A program made the translations under genes and the position numbers. Below are positions 1-6,336 of a stretch of DNA of 6,503 nt, in pieces. Origin of the DNA: Rickettsiales bacterium. Lineage in GTDB: Bacteria > Pseudomonadota > Alphaproteobacteria > Rickettsiales > JALZUV01. Position 1 is the first letter of the stretch; each line of letters starts with the position of its first letter. The stretch spans positions 1-6,503 of the forward strand of contig JALZUV010000147.1 in assembly GCA_023301245.1 (NCBI GenBank). Reading direction: 5' to 3'. The notes beneath the pieces are model-generated. The model had not been told where the DNA came from. It worked only from the letters and a program-made list of their open reading frames with translations, and did not search any database.

Positions 1-114
1 GTGGTTTCACGGGTATCATTCATAAAAACTACTATATCAGCCGAAAATGACGCTTTAATGAACAAAAAGGCGATATTTTCACGAAACTGTCATATTTCAG
101 TAATGTTTTATGGG

Positions 115-120
115 TATAGT
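115..120 (+). promoter_or_regulatory. possible -10 box for a leaderless transcript of the 219-aa gene
   Basis: TATAGT matches the bacterial -10 consensus TATAAT at five of six positions. It sits exactly where a -10 box would lie (-12 to -7) if transcription began at the A of the ATG at 127. The bases just before that ATG contain no Shine-Dalgarno-like purine run, which fits a leaderless mRNA. No convincing -35 box lies 16-18 bases upstream; CTGTCA at 87-92 is too far away. One hexamer in AT-rich DNA can arise by chance, so this is only a candidate. Confidence 0.25.
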
Positions 121-126
121 TAGATT

Positions 127-786
127 ATGGAAAATGAAGGTACAGAAGGAAATCTCGGCGTAACCGATAACGCGATGAGCGGTGGTAGCGCACATTCACC
201 CCTTGTTTCTGTTGGAACGATGGTGGAAGTTGCCGAAAAGGCTGCCTCTCATACAAGTGTCGTTGAAAGTGAAGATAAGTCTGCCGCAGATATGCAGTCG
301 TTTTTAAAAGAAGCCTCGGCATTAAGTGGACGTGGCTCGGTACAAGATGTTCAGGCGTTGCTAGATAGATATCCTGGATTAAAAGAAATGGGCGATACGG
401 CGATGAATGCCGCTCAACAAACAAATACCTATTATGCGACCGATGATGAAAAAGAGGCGGCAATTCGAGAAAATCATCAAAATTTGATGGGCGGTGCCGC
501 AGTTTTAGCGGGGGGAGCAGCTGCGATTGCGGGTGCTTCCAAGGAAGAAAACGGAGTATCTATCAGCTCTTCTTTAAAGGATATGCTGAAAGGCTTCTCG
601 GCTGGGCCAGAAGCGTTGGGCGTGCAAGGGCGTAGTGCCGAAGTGGCGCATGCGGGCAATACATTATTAAAAAGCGGCCTGATTGATGTTGAAAATCTCG
701 GCGCGGCATTCTCGCCGAAAGATGCGCTAGTGGCGCATGGCATCCCCGGTAAATTACGTACCCAAGAAGCGGGCATGAACGTTTAA
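127..786 (+). CDS. hypothetical protein, 219 aa, with Ala/Gly-rich hydrophobic segment
   Basis: I do not recognise this protein. Codon use resembles the neighbouring real genes, and the frame is closed by a stop at 121-123, so ATG 127 is the first possible ATG. There is no Shine-Dalgarno sequence; later Met codons (residues 17 and 32) have no better one. It has no N-terminal signal peptide, and I see no Cys or Trp. Residues 1-55 are polar, acidic and probably disordered. Residues 56-118 look helical and charged (ALLDRYPGLKEMGD, DDEKEAAIRENHQN). Residues 120-137 are an Ala/Gly-rich hydrophobic stretch (LMGGAAVLAGGAAAIAGA) resembling a glycine-zipper or weak membrane helix. The rest is polar with Ala/Gly/Leu. 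It ends 80 bases before gyrA on the same strand. In many alphaproteobacteria ssb lies just upstream of gyrA, and this is not SSB. Coding status is likely; function is unknown. Confidence 0.72.
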   Translation: MENEGTEGNLGVTDNAMSGGSAHSPLVSVGTMVEVAEKAASHTSVVESEDKSAADMQSFLKEASALSGRGSVQDVQALLDRYPGLKEMGDTAMNAAQQTNTYYATDDEKEAAIRENHQNLMGGAAVLAGGAAAIAGASKEENGVSISSSLKDMLKGFSAGPEALGVQGRSAEVAHAGNTLLKSGLIDVENLGAAFSPKDALVAHGIPGKLRTQEAGMNV

Positions 787-852
787 GTAAGCGTTGCATC
801 GACCCTTATCCTCTGCTAATTATATCTCATAAATAATAAGAAGAAAAAATTA

Positions 853-859
853 GAGGGTG
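853..859 (+). promoter_or_regulatory. gyrA ribosome binding site, decides the ATG start
   Basis: GAGGGTG, extending into TGAT, resembles the 3' part of the full anti-Shine-Dalgarno complement (GGTGAT matches exactly at 856-861). Its distal GG ends 9 bases before ATG 867, an ordinary distance. It ends only 3 bases before the in-frame TTG at 861, which is too close. This favours ATG 867 over TTG 861. Confidence 0.7.
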
Positions 860-866
860 ATTGGCT

Positions 867-3629
867 ATGGCCGAAGAATCTAACGTCGCGGTAAGTCCGC
901 AAATTTCTATCGTTTCCGAAATGAAGAAAAGCTATCTCGATTACGCGATGAGCGTAATTGTTAGCCGTGCCATCCCCGATGTGCGCGATGGCTTGAAGCC
1001 CGTGCATCGTCGTATTTTATTCGGCATGATGGAAATTGGCTCTGACTGGAATAAACCGTTCAAAAAATCCGCCCGTATTGTGGGTGATGTAATGGGTAAA
1101 TATCACCCGCATGGTGATAGCGCTATTTATGACTCGCTCGTTCGTATGGCGCAGCATTTCTCCATGCGCCTGCCGCTTGTTGATGGTCAGGGTAACTTTG
1201 GTTCGATGGATGGTGATCCTCCTGCGGCGATGCGTTATACGGAATCTCGTTTGGCGAAAGTGGCGCATCATCTGCTAGAAGATCTCGATAAAGGCACGGT
1301 CGATTATCAAGAAAACTACGATGGTAACGAAAAAGAACCGCGCGTTCTGCCTGCTGAATTTCCGAACCTTTTGGTTAATGGTGCTAACGGTATTGCCGTG
1401 GGTATGGCGACTAATATTCCGCCGCATAACTTAGGCGAATTGCTTGATGCGTGTGAAGCGTTGGTAGCTAACCCTAATCTTTCAGCATTAGAGCTAATGG
1501 AATATGTTCCTGCGCCTGATTTCCCTACAGGTGGGGTTATCCTTGGCCGTAGCGGTAGCTTATCGGCACTGACCACAGGGCGTGGCTCGGTCATTATGCG
1601 TGCGAAAACTGATATGGAAACGATGGATAATGGTCGCACCGCGATTATTGTGACGGAAGTTCCATTCCAAGTGAATAAAGCCAAGCTGCAAGAACGTATT
1701 GCCGAGCTTGTACGCGAGAAGAAGCTTGAAGGCATCGCCGATATGCGCGATGAATCTGACAAGCAGGGCGTGCGCTTGGTGATTGAAACCAAGAAGGATT
1801 CCATTCCTGAAGTGGTGCTGAATAATCTGTTCCGCTTCACACCGCTGCAAACTAGTTTTGGTGCAAATATTCTAGCGCTCGACCACGGTAAACCGCGCCA
1901 GATGAACCTGCGCGATGTGCTGGTAAGCTTCCTAGAATTCCGCGAAGAAGTGATGACGCGCCGTGCGCAATTTCAGCTGAATAAAGTACGCGACCGTGCC
2001 CATATTTTAATTGGTCTCGCTATCGCTGTTGCCAATATTGATGAAGTTATCAAAGTGATTCGCGCTGCGAAAGACCCCGTAGAAGCACGTGAAGAGCTAA
2101 TGAGCCGCGATTGGGAAGCCGAGTCCGTTCGTGCACTGATTGATTTGGTGCAAGACCGTGGCAACCTATTTGTTTCGGGTCGTATTAAATTCACCGAAAC
2201 CCAAGCCCGTGCGATTCTTGAACTTCGCTTGCAACGTCTAACAGGCCTAGAGCAAGATAAAATTAACGGCGAGCTAGAAGAGCTATCGGTTGATATTAAA
2301 AAATATCTATCGTTGCTCGGTAACCGTGATGAAATGATGGCATTGATGCTTTCAGAATTCGCTGCCATTAAAGAAGAGTTCGCCACACCACGCCGTACGC
2401 GCATCGAAGATAATGAGTTTGAACACGATATTGAAGATCTCATCGAGCGCGAAGATATGGTGATAACTGTGACGCAAAATGGTTATATTAAGCGTGTACC
2501 GCTTGATACATTCCGTTCGCAGCGCCGTGGTGGTAAAGGCAAAAGCGCCATGAGTACGCGTGATGAAGATATAACAACCGAAGTGTTTATGGCCAATACC
2601 CATACGCCCGTATTGTTCTTCTCGTCTAACGGTAAAGTTTATCAATTGAAAACTTACAAGCTGCCTGTGGGTACCGCGCAATCAAAAGGTAAGGCGTTGG
2701 TGAATATCTTCCCGCTAGAAAATGGCGAGACGATTCAAAGCTTTATGCCATTGCCGGAAGATGAAAAAGCGTGGGAAGATATGAACATTATGTTCGCGAC
2801 TTCACGCGGTTCGGTGCGTCGTAACGACCTGTCAGATTTCAAAAATATTCGTAGCAATGGTAAAATCGCCATCGATATGGATGAAGGCGAAACGCTGGTG
2901 AATGTTCGCGTTTGCGCGCCTGAACAGCATGTGTTGTTGTCGGCGCGGTCGGGCAAATGTATCCGCTTCCCTGTGGAAGCGATTCGCGTATTTAAGAGCC
3001 GTAAATCGACGGGTGTTCGTGGTATCCGCCTTAAAGAAGGTGACGAGGTAGTTTCTATCTCCATCCTCGATGAGGGCGGCTTTACGCGTGATGAACGCGA
3101 GGCTTACTTGAAAGTAGCACCGTGGAAATTTGAAGAAGGCGAAGAAGCGCCCGCAACGGATTTGTCAGCCGACACCATCACTGAAATGGCAATGAAAGAG
3201 CAGTTCATTCTTTCAATTACCGAAAATGGTTATGGTAAGCGCAGTTCATCTTTTGAATATCGCACGACTAATCGTGGCGGTTCGGGGATTACTAATATCT
3301 CAACTTCGGAACGCAATGGTGGCGTGGTGGCATCATGGCCGATTGAAACCGATGGGCAGATTATGTTGATGACCGATGGCGGAAAGCTTATTCGTTGCCC
3401 TGTAGCAAATATTCGCGTGGCAGGTCGTAATACACAAGGTGTTACGATTTTCAAAACCGCGAAAAATGAAAAAGTAGTGTCAGCCATTCGCTTGAATGTT
3501 TCGGAATCTGAAGAAGAGGAAGAATTAGAAGAGGGAGTGGAAGGTGAAGTTGCGGTAGTAACAGAAGCTGCTGATACGGCTGATAACTCAAGCGAAGAAA
3601 TTAAAACGAATGACGGAGAAGAAGAATGA
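867..3629 (+). CDS. gyrA: DNA gyrase subunit A
   Basis: This is the breakage-reunion subunit of DNA gyrase. With GyrB it introduces negative supercoils using ATP and is the quinolone target. The protein has 920 residues against 875 in E. coli. The N-terminal motif SYLDYAMSVIVSRAIPDVRD (residues 22-41) is typical. The catalytic tyrosine is Y124 in AAMRYTE, preceded by R123. The quinolone-determining region HPHGDSAIYD (80-89) keeps wild-type Ser85 and Asp89 (E. coli Ser83 and Asp87), so no classical resistance substitution is present there. The GyrA box QRRGGKG (552-558), needed for DNA wrapping, marks this as gyrase rather than ParC. The C-terminal beta-pinwheel carries an extra segment at about 738-775. 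The end (about 877-920) is a 44-residue acidic tail. An in-frame TTG at 861 would add two residues, but the ribosome site favours ATG 867. Its TGA overlaps the next gene's ATG. Confidence 0.98.
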   Translation: MAEESNVAVSPQISIVSEMKKSYLDYAMSVIVSRAIPDVRDGLKPVHRRILFGMMEIGSDWNKPFKKSARIVGDVMGKYHPHGDSAIYDSLVRMAQHFSMRLPLVDGQGNFGSMDGDPPAAMRYTESRLAKVAHHLLEDLDKGTVDYQENYDGNEKEPRVLPAEFPNLLVNGANGIAVGMATNIPPHNLGELLDACEALVANPNLSALELMEYVPAPDFPTGGVILGRSGSLSALTTGRGSVIMRAKTDMETMDNGRTAIIVTEVPFQVNKAKLQERIAELVREKKLEGIADMRDESDKQGVRLVIETKKDSIPEVVLNNLFRFTPLQTSFGANILALDHGKPRQMNLRDVLVSFLEFREEVMTRRAQFQLNKVRDRAHILIGLAIAVANIDEVIKVIRAAKDPVEAREELMSRDWEAESVRALIDLVQDRGNLFVSGRIKFTETQARAILELRLQRLTGLEQDKINGELEELSVDIKKYLSLLGNRDEMMALMLSEFAAIKEEFATPRRTRIEDNEFEHDIEDLIEREDMVITVTQNGYIKRVPLDTFRSQRRGGKGKSAMSTRDEDITTEVFMANTHTPVLFFSSNGKVYQLKTYKLPVGTAQSKGKALVNIFPLENGETIQSFMPLPEDEKAWEDMNIMFATSRGSVRRNDLSDFKNIRSNGKIAIDMDEGETLVNVRVCAPEQHVLLSARSGKCIRFPVEAIRVFKSRKSTGVRGIRLKEGDEVVSISILDEGGFTRDEREAYLKVAPWKFEEGEEAPATDLSADTITEMAMKEQFILSITENGYGKRSSSFEYRTTNRGGSGITNISTSERNGGVVASWPIETDGQIMLMTDGGKLIRCPVANIRVAGRNTQGVTIFKTAKNEKVVSAIRLNVSESEEEEELEEGVEGEVAVVTEAADTADNSSEEIKTNDGEEE

Positions 3630-3952
3630 AAACACTTATTATAACCATCGCAGCGATGTTCATGCTATCGGCTTGCAATGCGGGTGACCATGCAGCGGCC
3701 ACGGATAATCATTCTAAAGGCGAGGCCGTATTTAAATCGGACGTCCATAAAGCTGGCGCATGCGGTTTACGTAAAAAAGGTAAAAGTAGCAAAAGCCATG
3801 GTCATGGTGTGCGCTCTTGTGCTAACCATACGCACGATAGCGACGCTGGTCACGGTCACTCAAATAAGGCAAAAAAACTCTGCAATAAGGCTAAAAAATC
3901 ATGTGCTTGTAAAAAACATGATGAAGTAGAATCGCACGGCCACGCACATTAA
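3626..3952 (+). CDS. small His/Cys-rich lipoprotein, probable metal binder
   Basis: The protein has 108 residues. Residues 1-17 form a lipoprotein signal peptide: a Lys at position 2, a hydrophobic core, then lipobox LSAC with Cys17 as the lipidation site. Residue 18 is Asn, not Asp, so in an enterobacterial-type Lol system it would not be retained in the inner membrane. The predicted mature part (92 residues) has 13 His and 5 Cys besides the lipidated one, with HGH and HTH clusters, CAC at 93-95, and a C-terminus HGHAH. It is also Lys-rich. This composition suggests binding of a soft or borderline metal (Zn, Ni, Cu or Co) at the envelope, but no named family is recognised. Its ATG overlaps the gyrA stop (ATGA), and GGAG at 3615-3618, inside gyrA, lies 7 bases upstream, so translation is probably coupled to gyrA. 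The frame and lipobox make it a convincing gene; the metal role is inferred from composition only. Confidence 0.85.
   Translation: MKTLIITIAAMFMLSACNAGDHAAATDNHSKGEAVFKSDVHKAGACGLRKKGKSSKSHGHGVRSCANHTHDSDAGHGHSNKAKKLCNKAKKSCACKKHDEVESHGHAH
3863..3904 (+). repeat. 21-base tandem duplication in the lipoprotein gene
   Basis: Two adjacent 21-base units encode NKAKKLC and NKAKKSC (residues 80-86 and 87-93). They differ at a few bases, mostly in the Leu/Ser codon and at third positions. The in-frame repeat duplicates a Cys preceded by a Lys-rich linker. It looks like a local tandem duplication that expanded the metal-ligand region. Confidence 0.8.
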
Positions 3953-3961
3953 GAGCCGTTA

Positions 3962-5098
3962 ATGTCTGATAAACAATTTATGCTCGGCATTGACGTGGGA
4001 GGCCAGACCGTAAAGTCTGGCCTCTACGTAGTTGAGGGCGGCGACTTAGCCAAAAATGCAGTGTGGATTGACCATGCACAAACGGCTCAAGGGGTGGATG
4101 CCCATGCTAAGCAAATTGTTGAAATTTTACAAAAAGCGGTCGAACTTGCTGCACCTTTAAAAGGTAAAGTGATTGGTGCTGGCATTGCTACACCGGGGCG
4201 CTTTGGCATTGATGGAATTATCAAGCCTGGTTCAAACCCCAATGTAGGCCGCACGGTGAGCGAATTTGATGGCGTGCATTTGCGCAGTGAATATACGCGT
4301 GCCATGCAAGAAATTAACCCTGACTTATTGGCCATTCCTTTCAATGTGAAGAATGATGCGAATGCAATGTTGGCGGGGATGGTAAAATCTATCCAATCAA
4401 AAGAGCGCCCCGACATGTTCGATCAGCGCGGTAAAATTCTAAAACCGCATTGTGTGACGGGCAAATATGTGGGGCTAATTGGTTTGGGCACAGGCCTCGG
4501 CCACGCGATAGTGCGGGTCGATACTGACACGCACTATAGTTTCGTTACGGATGGTCATGCTAGTAAGTTGAAAATTGCTGCCGATATGGAAGATTTACCC
4601 ATGTTGGTGAAAGCGGGCGAGTTGCTAAAAGCAAAGTCAGGCAAGGAAGAACTGATGATTTGCGATGATGGTAAAATTCGTGCCGAAGATTTCTACCGTT
4701 CGCCCATGGTTAATGCAATGACAGCAGTTGAAGCGGGCGAAGAGATAGATATTGAGAATAACCCGCGCCACCATCATGTTATTAAAATGGCAGGTAAATA
4801 TTTAGGTCGCACAATGCTGGCCATTTATAAGGCGAAAAATAGCGATATTGAACCACGCAATGGCTGGTCGGATGAAGATAAGAAAATTGCGGCGCAAACG
4901 AATATCTATTTATTCGGCGGCGGGCTAGGGCGTAGTCCGCTTGGGCTAGAGCTTATTAAACAAGCCGATGCAGAGCTCGCACAGCACGACATTGACGATA
5001 TTCGTATGGTGCAAATTCCTGATACAAATGTAGCTACCCATGCTGCCGCCATTATGGCATTTGATTCACTTAAAATGGGCATTACGGAAGCGATATAA
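3962..5098 (+). CDS. divergent ROK-family (sugar-kinase-like) protein
   Basis: The protein has 378 residues and the ASKHA fold signatures of the ROK family (glucokinases, N-acetyl-sugar kinases, some repressors). The phosphate-1 motif is GIDVGGQTVKSGL (residues 9-21, Asp11). KNDANAMLAG (130-139) carries the expected catalytic base Asp132. GLGTGLG (174-180) is the phosphate-2 loop, and LFGGGLG (317-323) the adenosine-side motif. There is no N-terminal DNA-binding helix-turn-helix, so it is an enzyme-type member, not a NagC/XylR-type repressor. Unusual points: the Cys-rich zinc motif CxCGxxGC is missing (only Cys164 and Cys234 are present), and the usual GE(I/L)GH is reduced to TDGH at 196-199. 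About 40 residues separate NDAN from LGTG, roughly double the usual spacing. The substrate cannot be read from this. It starts 9 bases after the lipoprotein gene and ends 1 base before coaD, so it is almost surely co-transcribed with both. Confidence 0.87.
   Translation: MSDKQFMLGIDVGGQTVKSGLYVVEGGDLAKNAVWIDHAQTAQGVDAHAKQIVEILQKAVELAAPLKGKVIGAGIATPGRFGIDGIIKPGSNPNVGRTVSEFDGVHLRSEYTRAMQEINPDLLAIPFNVKNDANAMLAGMVKSIQSKERPDMFDQRGKILKPHCVTGKYVGLIGLGTGLGHAIVRVDTDTHYSFVTDGHASKLKIAADMEDLPMLVKAGELLKAKSGKEELMICDDGKIRAEDFYRSPMVNAMTAVEAGEEIDIENNPRHHHVIKMAGKYLGRTMLAIYKAKNSDIEPRNGWSDEDKKIAAQTNIYLFGGGLGRSPLGLELIKQADAELAQHDIDDIRMVQIPDTNVATHAAAIMAFDSLKMGITEAI
5086..5090 (+). promoter_or_regulatory. coaD ribosome binding site, inside the ROK gene
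   Basis: GGAAG in the last codons of the ROK gene lies 9 bases before ATG 5100. It supports that ATG over an in-frame ATG at 5040, which would add 20 residues unlike any CoaD N-terminus. Its position inside the upstream gene implies translational coupling. Confidence 0.6.
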
Positions 5099-5099
5099 A

Positions 5100-5588
5100 A
5101 TGACGCAACGCACAGGCATATACCCCGGAACGTTCGACCCTATGACAAAAGGGCATGAAGATATTATTTTGCGCGCCTGCAGAGTGGTCGATAAGTTGAT
5201 AATTGGCGTGGCCGAAGATACGGGTAAGTCGCCCGCTTTCAGCTTGAAGCAACGTGTGGCGCTAGTGCAAGCCGAGTTGGAACGGCTGGAATTAACCGAT
5301 AAAGTATCGGTCACGGGATTTTCTGGCTTGTTGGTGAATTTTGCGCGCGAACAAAAGGCGGGCTTGCTGATACGTGGGTTGCGCGCAGTTTCAGATTATG
5401 AATATGAGTTTCAGATGGCCAATATTAACCATAAACTTGCGCCTGAATTAGAGACGGTGTTTCTGACCGCGTCAGAATCTACTCACTTTATCTCATCGCG
5501 TTTTGTGAAGCAGATTGCCAAGCTAGATGGCGATGTTTCGCATTTTGTGTCGGATGCTGTGGCTGTAGCTTTGACTAAAATAGGATGA
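5100..5588 (+). CDS. coaD: phosphopantetheine adenylyltransferase
   Basis: CoaD catalyses the fourth step of coenzyme A synthesis in the cytoplasm: 4'-phosphopantetheine plus ATP gives dephospho-CoA plus pyrophosphate. The 162 residues match the family length (E. coli 159). The N-terminus GIYPGTFDPMTKGHEDI carries the nucleotidyltransferase TxGH signature with His19. RGLRAVSDYEYEFQMA (92-107) and the ESTHFISSRFVKQIA stretch with ISSR at 131-134 form the nucleotide and pantetheine site seen throughout bacterial CoaD. GDVSHFVSDAV near the end is also typical. I chose ATG 5100 because it has a GGAAG ribosome site and gives the normal N-terminus. It starts one base after the ROK stop codon. All key residues are present and it appears fully functional. 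Confidence 0.97.
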   Translation: MTQRTGIYPGTFDPMTKGHEDIILRACRVVDKLIIGVAEDTGKSPAFSLKQRVALVQAELERLELTDKVSVTGFSGLLVNFAREQKAGLLIRGLRAVSDYEYEFQMANINHKLAPELETVFLTASESTHFISSRFVKQIAKLDGDVSHFVSDAVAVALTKIG

Positions 5589-5655
5589 AACCAAGGGTGT
5601 GAGCAAGGCGTGTTCGTCAGATTTATGGCGTAAACCTTCGTGGAGCGTGAACTTA

Positions 5656-5673
5656 ACTTTATGACAATAAAGT
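5656..5673. repeat. perfect AT-rich dyad (7-bp arms, 4-base spacer)
   Basis: ACTTTAT (5656-5662), spacer GACA, then ATAAAGT (5667-5673) form a perfect inverted repeat. It continues after one mismatch with two more pairs (TT 5653-5654 with AA 5675-5676). It lies in the 166-base gap between coaD and the cyclophilin gene, about 80 bases before that gene's ATG. No T-tract follows on either strand, so it does not look like a standard intrinsic terminator. It could be an operator half-site pair or a weak hairpin at the 3' end of the coaD transcript. Apart from this dyad and the possible promoter, I see nothing else in 5589-5754. Confidence 0.45.
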
Positions 5674-5692
5674 GAAAAAAACATGATTGCCC

Positions 5693-5721
5693 TTATAACT
5701 TGCGACTGACTGCCCTATATT
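5693..5721 (+). promoter_or_regulatory. possible promoter for the cyclophilin-queA unit
   Basis: TATATT at 5716-5721 matches the -10 consensus at five of six positions and would start transcription near 5728, giving a leader of about 27 bases. The sequence 17 bases upstream, TTATAA (5693-5698), is a poor -35 box (three of six). A promoter is expected here because the gap upstream of the cyclophilin gene is long compared with the tight spacing elsewhere. The exact boxes are uncertain. Confidence 0.3.
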
Positions 5722-5754
5722 CTAAGTATGAGGCAATAAAACAGGGAAAATAAT

Positions 5755-6327
5755 ATGAACAAGATTTTAACATTACTAACAGCCATAGGATTTTTATTGA
5801 TGACTTCTACTGCCAATGCCGCTGATGCGGAAAACACGCTAATTCTTGAACTTAAAGATGGTCGTGTTGTAATTGAATTATTGCCTGAAAAGGCGCCTAC
5901 TCATGTTGCTCGTATCAAGGAGTTGGTGCGCGAGAAATTTTACGATGGAATCGTATTCCACCGTGTAATTGAAGGCTTTATGGCACAAACAGGTGACCCT
6001 ACAGGCACGGGCACAAGCGGTTCTGGCCAAAAGCTAGATGCTGAATTTAACGATGTTGACCATAAGCGTGGTGTTGCATCAATGGCGCGTGGATCGCACC
6101 CTAATAGTGCGGATAGCCAATGGTTTATCGTGTTTGACGATGCGCCTCACCTTAATAATAACTACACAGCTTGGGGTCGTGTGATCGAAGGCATGGAACA
6201 TGTTGATCGTATTAAAAAAGGTAGCAACTCTGGCGGAGTCGTGACTGATCCAGATAAAATTATAACACTAACGGTTGCTGCCGATGCTGAAAAAGCTGAA
6301 GCTGCACCTGTTGCTGCTGCGCAGTAA
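5755..6327 (+). CDS. ppiA: exported cyclophilin-type peptidyl-prolyl isomerase
   Basis: Cyclophilins catalyse cis-trans isomerisation of X-Pro peptide bonds and assist folding. This one has 190 residues. Residues 1-22 are a Sec-type signal peptide with a hydrophobic core and an ANA cleavage site before Ala23, so it should act in the periplasm, like PpiA of E. coli. The active-site set is visible: FHRVIEGFMAQTGD (68-81) with Arg70, Phe75 and Gln78; MAR at 110-112; SQWFIVF with Gln122 and Phe124; then HLNNNYTAWGRV, with Leu133 and Tyr137. The position of human CypA Trp121 is His132, as in many bacterial cyclophilins, which usually bind cyclosporin poorly. The tail after about residue 175 is an Ala/Glu-rich extension outside the fold. 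GGGA at 5744-5747 is the likely ribosome site, 7 bases before ATG. The symbol reflects the exported type; naming among alphaproteobacteria varies. Confidence 0.94.
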   Translation: MNKILTLLTAIGFLLMTSTANAADAENTLILELKDGRVVIELLPEKAPTHVARIKELVREKFYDGIVFHRVIEGFMAQTGDPTGTGTSGSGQKLDAEFNDVDHKRGVASMARGSHPNSADSQWFIVFDDAPHLNNNYTAWGRVIEGMEHVDRIKKGSNSGGVVTDPDKIITLTVAADAEKAEAAPVAAAQ

Positions 6328-6336
6328 TGCAATAAA

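Noticed and set aside
43..80. Imperfect inverted repeat (GAAAAT with ATTTTC, plus CGC with GCG) upstream of the 219-aa gene.
   Set aside because: AT-rich, broken by a 2x2 mismatch and with no T-tract after it, so it is not convincing as a terminator or operator.
1..123. Open frame from the left edge to a stop at 121-123 (about 40 codons).
   Set aside because: Too short, with no recognisable protein signature; it could be a chance open frame or the tail of an upstream gene, and the window does not allow a choice.
794..823. Possible gyrA promoter (TTGCAT, 18 bases, AATTAT).
   Set aside because: The boxes match consensus at only three and four positions. A promoter in the 80-base gap is plausible, but these boxes do not establish it.
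1316..1840. Long minus-strand open frame (174 codons) within gyrA, with several shorter ones elsewhere.
   Set aside because: These are antisense shadows of strongly conserved coding sequence, with no start signals and unnatural amino acid composition.
3678..3929. An 83-codon open frame overlapping the lipoprotein gene in another frame.
   Set aside because: It lies wholly inside the lipoprotein gene, has no ribosome site, and its product lacks any recognisable feature; the lipobox frame is clearly the real one.
5040..5099. A 20-residue N-terminal extension of CoaD from ATG 5040.
   Set aside because: It would overlap the ROK gene by 59 bases and add residues not found in CoaD; ATG 5100 has a ribosome site and gives the standard N-terminus.
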